Assembly: GCA_020861095.1 (NCBI GenBank)
Contig: JAJBTC010000145.1
Span: forward strand, 1-34,838
Length of the DNA stretch: 34,838 nucleotides
Source: Bacteroides sp.
Lineage (GTDB): Bacteria > Bacteroidota > Bacteroidia > Bacteroidales > Bacteroidaceae
Direction: 5' to 3'
Made by a program: the position numbers and the translations under genes. Within the stretch, counting starts at the first letter, position 1. Each line of letters starts with the position of its first letter. Under the pieces are notes generated by a model. The model made no database searches. It had not been told where the DNA came from and saw only the letters and a list, made by a program, of their open reading frames with translations. Shown piece after piece: positions 15,590 to 24,020 of the stretch.

Positions 15590-18007
15590 ATGGCACAAAA
15601 ACGACACCTGAGCATATGCCTTCCTGTTATGGGAATGCTGTTGTTTGTATTCTTTGCCAGGGCCGAAGAGCAACACTACTACTTCAAACAAATCTCTTTG
15701 GAGCAGGGCTTGTCGCAATCCAGAGTGCAATGTATCCACAGAGATCATCTGGGAGTGATGTGGATAGGTACCAAATGGGGACTGAACAGTTACGACCAGT
15801 CCGAGCTGAAAAACTATTTTCACGACCGCAACCGGCCTCACTCTTTACCTGACAACTTCATCCGTTTCATCACAGAAGACCCTCTGGGCCAGTTGTATGT
15901 ATCTACCCAGAAGGGATTAGCCACGTATCATAAAACAGAAAACCAGTTCCATGCACTCCTGTACCAGGGAGAACCTTTCCAGGCCTGGTCGTATCTTCCG
16001 ACCGGCAACGGCTTTATCTTCGGAGGAGAAGAAACACTCTATACGTATGATCCGGCTGATCCAAGCATTCGTCCTGTTTTCCCATATACGGATGGGGATG
16101 CCCGAAAATGTATCAATCGTATTTTTCAATGGCAGCCCGATCTGTTGATTGCCAGCAGCCGCAAAGACGGTCTGTGGATGTTCGATCTGGCCGGAGAGAG
16201 AATGTATCGTTGTCCGTTCGTCGAAGAGCGCGAGATCAACACCATCTTTGTCGATTCTTACAACCGGCTCTGGGTTTCCCTGTATGGCAAAGGGCTCCTC
16301 TGTTACTCCGGGGAAGGGAAAGAACTATTCAGTCTGTCTACCACAAATTCGGGACTCAACAATGACATCATCTTTGATCTGGTGGAGAAAGACAACCAGC
16401 TCTGGATAGCCACTGACGGAGGAGGTATCAATATTCTGGACTTCTCTACTATGAAGTTTTCGTACCTGAAACATATTTCCGATGATACACAATCCCTGCC
16501 CGGCAATTCCATCTATTGCCTCTATAAAGACCCGATGGATAACATCTGGGGTGGTAGTATCCGCGGAGGTCTGTTTGGTATCAGGAAGGTGTTTATCAAA
16601 ACCTATAAGGATGTTCCGCTGGGCAACAGGCACGGGATCAGCGAGCGGACTGTCACCAGTCTGTACGAGGATACGGACACCTTACTCTGGATCGGGACCG
16701 ACGGTGGAGGTATCAATTCTTTCGACCTGAAAACACATACGTTCCGGCATTATCCCCCGACCTATGGAGAGAAGGTTACTTCTATTGCCGACTTCTCCGG
16801 GAATGAATTGCTGGTGTCCTGTTTCAATAAAGGAGTTTTCGTTTTCAACAAGAGAACCACCCGGATGCGCCCTTTCCCGATCATCAACGATTCCATTACC
16901 GGAAGGGAATTTTCTTCGGGCGATCTGGTCAATCTCTATGCCACAAAAGATCGTATTTACATCCTGGGCACCCGGGTATATGTCTATGACAAGCATACCC
17001 GGCAAACAACTATTATCTACGCTCCCCGGATAGAGTTTGAGCGCAAAATAGCCATGCAAGCCATTTATTCCGATGATAACGATCTGTATCTGATGGGTAC
17101 CAATAACCTGTTCCGGTTAACCATGAAGGACAATGAACTTGTTTCCCTGGTCAGTGCGGAAGAGGGCGACGAGTTTACCTCTGCGTGCAGGGACGATAAA
17201 GGTAATTTCTGGATAGGAAGCAATTCCGGGCTATTGTGCTACCATACTCAGACCGGAACAGCCGAAAAGATACAGACCAGCCTGTTCCATAGCGTATCCG
17301 GTCTGGCCTGTGACAAACAAGGACGGATCTGGATCGGAGCCCAGAATATGTTTTTCGCTTACATTATCCATGAGGAGCGATTTGTGATCCTTGACGAGTC
17401 GGACGGTATGCCTTTCAACGAATTGATATTCACTCCCATTCCGGCGTTGCGTACCAGAAACCTCTACATGGGAGGCACCATGGGACTGGTGCGTATTGAT
17501 ACGGATATTGCTTTTGAGAATAATTCGTCTCCTGTGCTCCAACTGCTGGATGCAAAGCTGAATGGCAGATCTACCCTGGAACAGATCAGAGACAGGCGTA
17601 TCTCCATTCCCTGGGATTATTCTTCATTCAATATCCAGGTAATTGCCAACGAGAAGAGTTCCTTCCGGAAACATCTGTTCCGATATACCGTCGCCGGAAA
17701 GAACGAGACGGTAATCGATAGTTATCTCCACACCCTGGAATTGGGTACCCTGGCTCCGGGAGAATATACCATCAGTGTGGCTTGTGATACGCCCAACGGC
17801 GAATGGATCGAACCGACGGAGTTAGTAACCGTTATCGTCTCTCCTCCCTGGTGGAAATCTGCCTGGTTTGTCCTGGGTTGTATTTGGGGGCTACTGTGTA
17901 TGGGTGCTGTTGTTTTCTATATGCTGCTCAGGAAGAAAGAGAACCGTCTGAAACAAAAGATGCGAGCGCATGAAAAAAGACGTATGAAGAGAAGATACGT
18001 TTTCTGA
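15590..18007 (+). CDS. Hybrid two-component regulator, periplasmic sensor part (frame-shifted)
   Basis: The 805-residue frame has a signal sequence (MGMLLFVFFARA) and then a long periplasmic sensor. It is built of two-component propeller repeats of the WIGTxxGLNxY type (for example VMWIGTKWGLNSY near residue 60, LWIATDGGGINIL, LWIGTDGGGINSF). A Y_Y_Y-type domain lies at about 690-755, and a membrane helix (WFVLGCIWGLLCMGAVVFYMLL) near 765-785. It runs off frame at a run of six A (17973-17978) and ends at 18007, just before the kinase core. It is divergent from susC, the classic place for the PUL's own regulator, whose sensor binds a breakdown product of the target glycan. Confidence 0.9.
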   Translation: MAQKRHLSICLPVMGMLLFVFFARAEEQHYYFKQISLEQGLSQSRVQCIHRDHLGVMWIGTKWGLNSYDQSELKNYFHDRNRPHSLPDNFIRFITEDPLGQLYVSTQKGLATYHKTENQFHALLYQGEPFQAWSYLPTGNGFIFGGEETLYTYDPADPSIRPVFPYTDGDARKCINRIFQWQPDLLIASSRKDGLWMFDLAGERMYRCPFVEEREINTIFVDSYNRLWVSLYGKGLLCYSGEGKELFSLSTTNSGLNNDIIFDLVEKDNQLWIATDGGGINILDFSTMKFSYLKHISDDTQSLPGNSIYCLYKDPMDNIWGGSIRGGLFGIRKVFIKTYKDVPLGNRHGISERTVTSLYEDTDTLLWIGTDGGGINSFDLKTHTFRHYPPTYGEKVTSIADFSGNELLVSCFNKGVFVFNKRTTRMRPFPIINDSITGREFSSGDLVNLYATKDRIYILGTRVYVYDKHTRQTTIIYAPRIEFERKIAMQAIYSDDNDLYLMGTNNLFRLTMKDNELVSLVSAEEGDEFTSACRDDKGNFWIGSNSGLLCYHTQTGTAEKIQTSLFHSVSGLACDKQGRIWIGAQNMFFAYIIHEERFVILDESDGMPFNELIFTPIPALRTRNLYMGGTMGLVRIDTDIAFENNSSPVLQLLDAKLNGRSTLEQIRDRRISIPWDYSSFNIQVIANEKSSFRKHLFRYTVAGKNETVIDSYLHTLELGTLAPGEYTISVACDTPNGEWIEPTELVTVIVSPPWWKSAWFVLGCIWGLLCMGAVVFYMLLRKKENRLKQKMRAHEKRRMKRRYVF

Positions 18008-19530
18008 TCAACATCAGCCATGAATTACGCACTCCCCTGACGCTCATTTATGCTTCCTTAAACAGGATCCTGAATGGAGAGGTGAAACAGGAAGAGGTAC
18101 CGGAATACCTGCAGGGTGCATACAAGCAGGCCGACCAGATGAAAGACATCATAAATATCGTATTGGATGTACGAAGAATGGAGGTCGGTCAGGAAGTACT
18201 GCACATCTCCTCCCATTCCCTGCATGAATGGATCCGGGAAGTGGCAGATGGTTTCCGGACAGCATCTATGGCAAAGGAGATAGAGATATTATATGACTTT
18301 GACGAAAGTATACAGCGTGTCGCGTATGACGACACCAAATGCAGGGTGGTACTCTCCAATCTGATTATGAATGCATTGAAATACAGTCCCGACCGCACCC
18401 GCATCACCATACAAACAGTGCGTACCGATGATAGTATCCAGGTACTGGTGAACGACCAGGGCATCGGACTGGATCAGGAAGATATAGATAAACTGTTTAC
18501 CCGTTTCTACCAGGGCAAACATAACAAAGGGGGCAGCGGTATCGGACTGTCGTATGCCAGAATGCTGATCGAACTGCATGGAGGCAGGATCGGTGCTTTC
18601 AATAATGTGGACAGGGGAGCGACTTTCTTTTATGAATTACCGGCCAATCTGCAGGAACAAGAGGTTTCATGCCCCCGGCACGCTTATCTCAACGAACTTT
18701 CCGCCTCTCCTGAAGAAGAAGCGGAAGAAGAAAAGGCAGGAGTTGTCTCTTTTCCTCTCCAGGAATATTCATTGCTGATCGTAGAGGACAAACAGGATTT
18801 AAGAAAGTTCTTAAAGGACGCGCTGAAAGATAAATTTAAGAAGATCTATCAGGCAGAAGATGGGTTGGAGGCACTCAGAATGATCAGGCAACACCAACCG
18901 GATATCGTGGTAAGTGATATCATGATGCCCCAAATGAATGGGTATCAGCTGTGTAAAGAAATTAAAGGAAATCTGAATATCAGCCATATTCCGGTCATTC
19001 TGCTCACTGCGCGGGCCGATTCCATGAGCCAGATGCTGGGCTATAAGTTAGGAGCTGACGCCTACCTGGCGAAACCGTTTGAGATGGAAATGCTGCTGAG
19101 CGTGATCTGCAATCAGATAAGGAACCGTGAATACATCAAATCCAGATACAGAGACAACTCCTTTGTGCTGACCCCGCAGGAAGCCACATTCAGCAACGCG
19201 GACGAACAGTTTATGATCCGATTAAATGAATTGATCGACCGACACCTGTCGCAATCCGATCTGGATGTAAAGTTCCTGACTGCTCAACTGGCCATGAGCC
19301 GGACTTCCTTATACAATAAGATCAAGGAACTGACCGGTATGGGGGCAAACGACTACATCAACCGCAGAAGGATCGACAAAGCAACCGTTCTTCTGGTGCA
19401 GTCTGACAAAAGTATAACGGAAATATCGGAGCAGGTAGGTTTCAGGTATCAGCGGTATTTCAGTACACTGTTTAAAGAAATGAAAGGGGTCACTCCTTCT
19501 CAGTTCAGGGCACAACACCGTACCCACTAA
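17977..19530 (+). CDS. Hybrid two-component regulator, kinase-receiver-AraC part (frame-shifted)
   Basis: In the restored frame the first residues are KTYEEKIRFLINISHELRTP, so the phospho-accepting His box lies right after the slip and before the first in-frame ATG (18082). The ATP-binding domain has NLIMNALKYSP (N box), NDQGIGL and GGSGIGLSYA (G boxes). The receiver domain follows (LLIVEDKQDL, phospho-Asp in VVSDIMMP, LLTARAD, Lys in AKPFE). The AraC-type DNA-binding domain ends the protein (LAMSRTSLYNKIKELTG, ITEISEQVGFRYQRYFSTLFK). Adding one A to the run at 17973-17978 gives a complete protein of 1313 residues, a normal length for this class. Confidence 0.9.
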   Translation, partial: KTYEEKIRFLINISHELRTPLTLIYASLNRILNGEVKQEEVPEYLQGAYKQADQMKDIINIVLDVRRMEVGQEVLHISSHSLHEWIREVADGFRTASMAKEIEILYDFDESIQRVAYDDTKCRVVLSNLIMNALKYSPDRTRITIQTVRTDDSIQVLVNDQGIGLDQEDIDKLFTRFYQGKHNKGGSGIGLSYARMLIELHGGRIGAFNNVDRGATFFYELPANLQEQEVSCPRHAYLNELSASPEEEAEEEKAGVVSFPLQEYSLLIVEDKQDLRKFLKDALKDKFKKIYQAEDGLEALRMIRQHQPDIVVSDIMMPQMNGYQLCKEIKGNLNISHIPVILLTARADSMSQMLGYKLGADAYLAKPFEMEMLLSVICNQIRNREYIKSRYRDNSFVLTPQEATFSNADEQFMIRLNELIDRHLSQSDLDVKFLTAQLAMSRTSLYNKIKELTGMGANDYINRRRIDKATVLLVQSDKSITEISEQVGFRYQRYFSTLFKEMKGVTPSQFRAQHRTH

Positions 19531-19683
19531 TGATAGCAGTCGGAGGTATCCCCGGCGTTTTCAAGCATCAGTTTTATAAAAAACAGTTTTCCCGGATAAG
19601 ATGGATGGGAGATTTGTGTGCAGATTTGAACATTTCCTGACTTGATATGACTAAATCCGGATGAACAGAGGAGAAGATCTGAC
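19531..19683. other. Intergenic region after the regulator gene
   Basis: No gene or clear terminator is seen here. The 517-bp gap up to 20048 also contains the leader repeat at 19684, an ATTTACG repeat at 19822 and a GAGACC palindrome at 19915. Confidence 0.4.
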
Positions 19684-19770
19684 TACTTTTGTAGCATAGA
19701 GGATGGACTCCTGGTATAGCCGGAATAGATTCCGTTCTGTGCTTAGGTCTTCATTCTATTTGTTGCATAA
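19684..19770 (+). promoter_or_regulatory. Promoter and hairpin leader repeat, copy 3
   Basis: TACTTTTG (19684-19691) begins the third copy of the leader. The hairpin here is TATAGCCGGAAT / ATTCCGTTCTG. Both strands of the central stem differ from the other copies in a compensating way (CGGAAT/ATTCCG instead of CGAAG/CTTCG). It lies about 280 nt upstream of the GH16-like gene at 20048 and may be its promoter. Confidence 0.55.
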
Positions 19771-19821
19771 AGTAAAAACCTGTTTGTTCTATTTCTGGAT
19801 GTAACTATGAGACGCAAAGAG

Positions 19822-19853
19822 ATTTACGATTTACTGATTTACGATTTACGATT
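19822..19853 (+). repeat. ATTTACG repeat, copy B
   Basis: This has 32 nt matching the 33-nt repeat at 33602 with a single internal mismatch. It lies in the gap between the hybrid regulator and the GH16-like gene. Confidence 0.75.
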
Positions 19854-19914
19854 GAAATGACAGAAAGAATATATTTGTAAATCCTTATGCGTACCATTTT
19901 ATATGCAAACATAC

Positions 19915-19935
19915 GAGACCGCATAGTTGCGTCTC
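19915..19935. repeat. GAGACC/GCGTCTC palindrome
   Basis: This is an imperfect copy of the GAGACGCA palindrome family, followed by TACAT. A half copy (GAGACGCAAAGA) lies about 100 nt upstream at 19810. Confidence 0.5.
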
Positions 19936-20047
19936 TACATTGCGCCTCACCATTGCGCCTGAAAACAGTTGCGTGTTTACTAAATAAACGGGCAAAATGA
20001 GGCAGATCCTGAACATCAGAAAACAAATAAACCTCCATTCAATCATC

Positions 20048-20755
20048 ATGAGAAATTATTATCTTACACTGGCACTGGTATATATGTGCAGTATCTGCTT
20101 TGCACAGCAACAGACAAATGACATTGGTACTGAAAATCCACCGGACAGGGAATGGCACTTCAATGATCTGGACGGATGGGAATATGCACATCAGGATAAA
20201 AATCCGGACAATCAATGCGTATTGGAACACGGCTACTTACGGATCTTTACCCGGGCCCATTCAGCAGACCGGAAGAAGGTCCGTACAACAGACCGGATCT
20301 ACACTACGGGAAGGTATACCTGGCGCACTCATATACCCCGGATGGGAACAGGAGACCAGTGTAGTGTAGGTTCTTGGATCTATCACAACGACCAGCATGA
20401 ACTGGATTTTGAAGTAGGATATGGAAAGGATTCCGTTCGCCGGGCATTAAACGCCGCTCCTGACGAAATGATTGCTTACATGACATCCCAGGCTTATCCG
20501 TTTTCTTCCGTTCCTGTACCGATAAGTACCGGATGGCATCTGTTCGAAATGGATCTGACCCTGAAGAATAACAACTATTTCATTACCTTTCTGATAGACA
20601 ACGAAACGAAGCATGAACTTCAACTCGGGTTCGGAAAAGAGATCGCGTTCCATATCTTCTGTAGCGTAGAGAATCTGAGATTTATCGGAGACTATCCACC
20701 CCAACAAGAGAACTCCGGATGGTTCGACTTTGTCAGGTATGCGTATCATGATTGA
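20048..20755 (+). CDS. Secreted single-domain GH16-like protein
   Basis: The 235-residue protein has a cleavable signal (LALVYMCSICFAQQQ). The rest is one beta-sandwich domain clearly related to the first GH16-like domain of the BACON protein. GRYTWRTHIPRMG, HELDFEVGYG, PDEMIAYMTSQA and FCSVENLRFIGD each have counterparts there. HELDFE fits the ExDxE motif of GH16 (XTH-like, without the beta-bulge residue), so it may be a hydrolase. The domain is shorter than most GH16 enzymes, so a lectin role is possible. The start at 20048 is preferred because it opens the signal peptide. It lies downstream of the hybrid regulator and probably belongs to the PUL. Confidence 0.75.
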   Translation: MRNYYLTLALVYMCSICFAQQQTNDIGTENPPDREWHFNDLDGWEYAHQDKNPDNQCVLEHGYLRIFTRAHSADRKKVRTTDRIYTTGRYTWRTHIPRMGTGDQCSVGSWIYHNDQHELDFEVGYGKDSVRRALNAAPDEMIAYMTSQAYPFSSVPVPISTGWHLFEMDLTLKNNNYFITFLIDNETKHELQLGFGKEIAFHIFCSVENLRFIGDYPPQQENSGWFDFVRYAYHD

Positions 20756-20861
20756 GATTCAAATCCTGAATGGCAGATCGACGTAATCTGCATAACTTTA
20801 CCTATTACCTGTAGAGATGCACAGGTGCTCCTATAAAGAAATGGTAGTATAAGATTAGGAA

Positions 20862-21167
20862 TTAATATTGCCTTATGTGTTCCGGGTTTTGACGACAATC
20901 CCACACATGAGTAATAACTACGGTTTCTTTATCTATAAAATAGATTAATTTGTATCTGCCTGACGCAATAACTAATGAACGAAAAGTAAATTTATGCCCG
21001 ATAATAAGTGGCTCTACGGGAGCCATACATGGAAAGTCTGTCAGGATATCGGCTTCTTTGAGAATGCTACGACGTAGTTTAGTAGCCATCCTTTCATTCT
21101 CTGTTGCCTAGAAACGATAGATATCCGCTATATCTTCTTGTGCATCAGCCGTCCAGACTATTCTCAT
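20862..21167 (-). pseudogene. RelE/ParE-family toxin, interrupted by an amber codon
   Basis: From an ATG that overlaps the antitoxin stop (TGATG), the frame reads MRIVWTADAQEDIADIYRF, then TAG, then ATENERMATKLRRSILKEAD through to the stop at 20862. Without the TAG it is a 101-residue toxin of normal ParE length. The N-terminal WTxxAxxDIxxIY helix, the central LTDFPCMAP and the C-terminal HVWDCRQNP match the family. ParE/RelE proteins poison gyrase or cut mRNA. As written the toxin should be inactive. Reinitiation at the ATG at 21089 would give only the last 75 residues. Confidence 0.75.
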
Positions 21168-21505
21168 CAGAAAAACATCTTTTTCATTTCTTCGTGTGAC
21201 ATGTATTCTCCCTCTTCATAATCCTCTATGGCTGTAGCTGCCCTGCTGTTTAATTCTTCCGGAGTAAACCGACAAGGAAGTCTTTTTTTGTGGGTCAGTT
21301 CAAAAACAGTCTGTTCTAATTCTTCCAACACTTCTCCGTCATTGATCTCATTTACAATCCGATCAATCAGTTTTAATTTCCTCTCTGAGATCAGATGCCG
21401 GTAGTGTTCCGAAGATACCTGAGAAGTATATCCTGTTCCGTAACTTACAGATGGTTCATTTACCACAGATGGTTCAGGCTCTGGTATTTTATATTTTTTA
21501 GGCAT
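21167..21505 (-). CDS. Probable antitoxin partner of the ParE-like toxin
   Basis: The 112-residue acidic protein lies directly upstream of the toxin gene, with a 1-nt overlap (TGATG), the arrangement expected of an antitoxin. The C-terminal segment (TPEELNSRAATAIEDYEEGEYM, then SHEEMKKMFF) resembles the toxin-neutralising tail of Phd/ParD-type proteins. The N-terminal 60 residues (SEHYRHLISERKLKLIDRIVNEI) are not recognised and make it longer than typical antitoxins. The assignment rests mainly on position. Confidence 0.65.
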   Translation of the reverse strand: MPKKYKIPEPEPSVVNEPSVSYGTGYTSQVSSEHYRHLISERKLKLIDRIVNEINDGEVLEELEQTVFELTHKKRLPCRFTPEELNSRAATAIEDYEEGEYMSHEEMKKMFF

Positions 21506-22107
21506 GAAAGAAAAGTATATAAATGGTTTGATTCAAAGGTATGGAGAAGTTTTGAAACAGAAAAGGAATGTAAAGCAATAAATCACAGATCAGTGCATAG
21601 ATATGGATCAAACAGAAAGTTCGCTATCTGACCAATTTTGGTAACCCATCCGATCCGGTTTGGTTACCAATTTGGTGTAGACTGGTTACTAAAAGACCAA
21701 TCCGGTCGTCATGGAGTCTGATAAAGAACTTTCTAAGGGTATCCTTTTCCTATAAAGACTTGTCCGAACAATTGAAAAACACCAGATCCCATATTCCTGA
21801 ATAATCTCTAAAATACGAGCGGCTTTTCAAACCTTTTTCGTCCGGAAGAGTCAAACAATAGATGAAAAAGGGAGAACCCGGCAGACCCCATTCTCTTTTT
21901 AACATTTCGTCCGGTACAAATCTGACACAACGAATGTAAAAATGGCAGAGTCGGTCGTTAATCCCTGTTAACCATTCCCGACCCTCTGTTAAAAGAGAAG
22001 AAAAATAACTGACACTAAAAAGAATAGAATGGTTTTTGTCTTTATTTTAACGGGAGTGTGGTTAAACAGGAATTTTACTATTAACATTTAATATATAGAA
22101 ATACAGT
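21506..22107. other. 602-bp intergenic region upstream of the Deg protease
   Basis: This holds a cluster of ACCAA/TTGGT half-sites (21631-21706) and an imperfect inverted repeat (CAGAGTCGG at 21946-21954 with CCGACCCTCTG at 21978-21988). No TAnnTTTG promoter for the protease gene was found, which would fit control by an alternative sigma factor. No coding sequence is seen. Confidence 0.4.
21631..21706. repeat. Cluster of ACCAA/TTGGT half-sites
   Basis: ACCAATTTTGGT (21631-21642), TTGGTTACCAA (21660-21670) with a further TTTGGT, and GGTTACT plus ACCAATCCGGT downstream lie within 76 bp. This is the look of a multi-site operator. It is 125 bp upstream of the antitoxin gene and about 400 bp upstream of the protease gene. 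Confidence 0.35.
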
Positions 22108-23631
22108 ATGAATAAAACAGCTAAAAACATCCTTGGAGCAACAGCTATTGTTCTGCTTAGTTCAGGGGTAGCCGGACTGACCACCTATAAGATGGTGCAA
22201 TCCGGTCAGCCGGAATACTCCTCTTTTTATGAGGCCTTTCCGCAGAACCCCAATGTGAGGCTCGCTGCCTTTGATGCGGTGAATGCACAGCCGGTGGATC
22301 TCACACAAGCTGCCGAAAGCTCGGTGAATGCAGTGGTGCATATCAAATCTACTCAGCTTTCTAAAACTCAGACAGTGCGTCGTGCTCCTGATATTTTTGA
22401 CTTTTTCTTCGGAGATGGCGGTCGTGGGCAGGAACGTCAGATACAGACCCAACCCCGTGTCGGATTCGGTTCGGGAGTGATCATTTCCAAAGACGGATAT
22501 ATCGTAACCAATAATCATGTGATCGAGGGAGCGGATGAGATCAGTGTGAAGCTGAACGACAACCGCGAGTTTGTAGGACGTATCATAGGTACCGACCCTG
22601 CGACAGACCTGGCTCTGGTGAAGATCGAAGGAGATAACTTTCCGACACTTCCTATCGGTGATTCCGATAATCTGAAAGTAGGGGAGTGGGTGCTCGCTGT
22701 GGGTAACCCTTTCAATCTCACTTCAACCGTTACGGCTGGTATCGTGAGTGCGAAAGCCCGTACACTGGGTGTATACAACGGAGGTATCGAATCCTTTATC
22801 CAGACCGATGCTCCGATCAACCAGGGTAATAGCGGGGGTGCGCTGGTGAATGTAAAAGGAGAATTGATCGGTATCAATTCCGTTCTCTCTTCTCCCACAG
22901 GAGCCTTTGCTGGGTATGGTTTTGCCATTCCTACCAGTATCATGGCCAAAGTGGTAGCCGACCTGAAACAATACGGTACCGTACAGCGCGCGTTGTTAGG
23001 TATCAAAGGCAGCTCTTTGTCCAATGACCGCTATATCAACGAACAGGTATCCGAAGAGTTGAAGAAAAAAGCTCAGGAACTGGGAGTGGTAGAAGGTGTA
23101 TTGGTGGCGGAGATCGTAGACGGTGGTTCTGCCGCGGGTGCGGATATCAAAGTGGATGACGTGATCACCGGTATTGATGGCAAGACCGTACGTAATATGG
23201 CCGATCTGCAGGAAGCACTGGCCAGACATCGTCCCGGCGATAAGGTGAAGGTGAAACTGGTACGTGATAAAAAAGAACGCACGGTAGAGGTAACTCTGAA
23301 GAATGAACAGGGTACCACCAAAGTCGTGAAGAGTGCCGGAATGGAGATCCTCGGAGCAGCCTTTAAAGAACTGACGGATGACCAGAAGAAACAGCTCAAT
23401 CTGAGTTACGGCTTGCAGGTGACAGGTGTCAGCAGTGGCAAAATGTCAGATGCCGGCATCCGTAAAGGCTTCATTATCCAGAAGGTCAATGGCCGTCAGA
23501 TCAATAAAGAGAGCGATATGGAAGAGGTATTCCGCGAAGCGATGAAGTCTCCGGATCAGGTTCTCTTCATCTCCGGTATTTTCCCATCCGGCAAACGAGC
23601 TAATTTCGCTGTTGATCTGAGCAATGAATAA
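22108..23631 (+). CDS. Deg/HtrA-family periplasmic serine protease
   Basis: The 507-residue protein has an N-terminal signal or anchor (ILGATAIVLLSSGVAGLTTY) and a trypsin-like domain with the triad in TNNHVIEG (His), TDLALVKIE (Asp) and NQGNSGGALV (Ser). Two PDZ domains follow, at about residues 295-390 and 410-500 (GVLVAEIVDGGSAAGADIKVDDVI, then AGIRKGFIIQKVNG). These enzymes degrade or refold damaged envelope proteins. The phenylalanine-rich IFDFFFGDGG in the loop before the triad is typical of Do proteases. A terminator follows the gene and separates it from rpoD. Confidence 0.95.
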   Translation: MNKTAKNILGATAIVLLSSGVAGLTTYKMVQSGQPEYSSFYEAFPQNPNVRLAAFDAVNAQPVDLTQAAESSVNAVVHIKSTQLSKTQTVRRAPDIFDFFFGDGGRGQERQIQTQPRVGFGSGVIISKDGYIVTNNHVIEGADEISVKLNDNREFVGRIIGTDPATDLALVKIEGDNFPTLPIGDSDNLKVGEWVLAVGNPFNLTSTVTAGIVSAKARTLGVYNGGIESFIQTDAPINQGNSGGALVNVKGELIGINSVLSSPTGAFAGYGFAIPTSIMAKVVADLKQYGTVQRALLGIKGSSLSNDRYINEQVSEELKKKAQELGVVEGVLVAEIVDGGSAAGADIKVDDVITGIDGKTVRNMADLQEALARHRPGDKVKVKLVRDKKERTVEVTLKNEQGTTKVVKSAGMEILGAAFKELTDDQKKQLNLSYGLQVTGVSSGKMSDAGIRKGFIIQKVNGRQINKESDMEEVFREAMKSPDQVLFISGIFPSGKRANFAVDLSNE

Positions 23632-23673
23632 GGCTTTGACGATGAGATGATAAATTAACTTAAAGGAGAGAAA

Positions 23674-23713
23674 AAAAGAGTGTCGGTCTACTAACAAGCC
23701 GATGCTCTTTTTG
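23674..23713 (+). terminator. Intrinsic terminator of the Deg protease gene
   Basis: A stem of about 14 bp (AAAAGAGTGTCGG paired with CCGATGCTCTTTTTG, with G-U pairs) around a 12-nt loop is flanked by A and T runs. Confidence 0.7.
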
Positions 23714-23777
23714 TTACTTAGGATAGAGGGAATATACTTCCGGCCTTTGATCTGATCCCGGATAAGGACAGATGTAA

Positions 23778-23852
23778 GGGAGCTATAGGAGGAGCTCCCG
23801 TGAAGACTTTTCCGGAAAGGGTGCATCCTTTTTACCAGAAGTCTTCTCCTCC
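23778..23852. other. Structured intergenic element with alternative hairpins
   Basis: Two mutually exclusive foldings are visible. The first pairs GGGAGCT (23778-23784) with AGCTCCC (23793-23799). The second pairs GGAGGA (23788-23793) plus GAAGACTT (23802-23809) with AAGTCTTC (23839-23846) plus TCCTCC (23847-23852). The element lies between the protease terminator and the rpoD promoter. No known RNA family was recognised. Confidence 0.4.
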
Positions 23853-23989
23853 GGGCAACTGTAAGGATCTTGTTTTCCGGAAATGGGTATATGAATGAAG
23901 CGGAAAACAGGTACATACAGTAATATGTAAAACAAGATAATAATCGTGAAAAAGTTAAGTACATTCTATACTAAACCAATAATTTGTAG

Positions 23990-23997
23990 TAACTTTG
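23990..23997 (+). promoter_or_regulatory. -7 element of the rpoD promoter
   Basis: TAACTTTG lies 23 nt upstream of the rpoD start codon. No clear -33 element was found. Confidence 0.55.
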
Positions 23998-24020
23998 CAC
24001 TCCAAATCTGTTTTTAAAGA

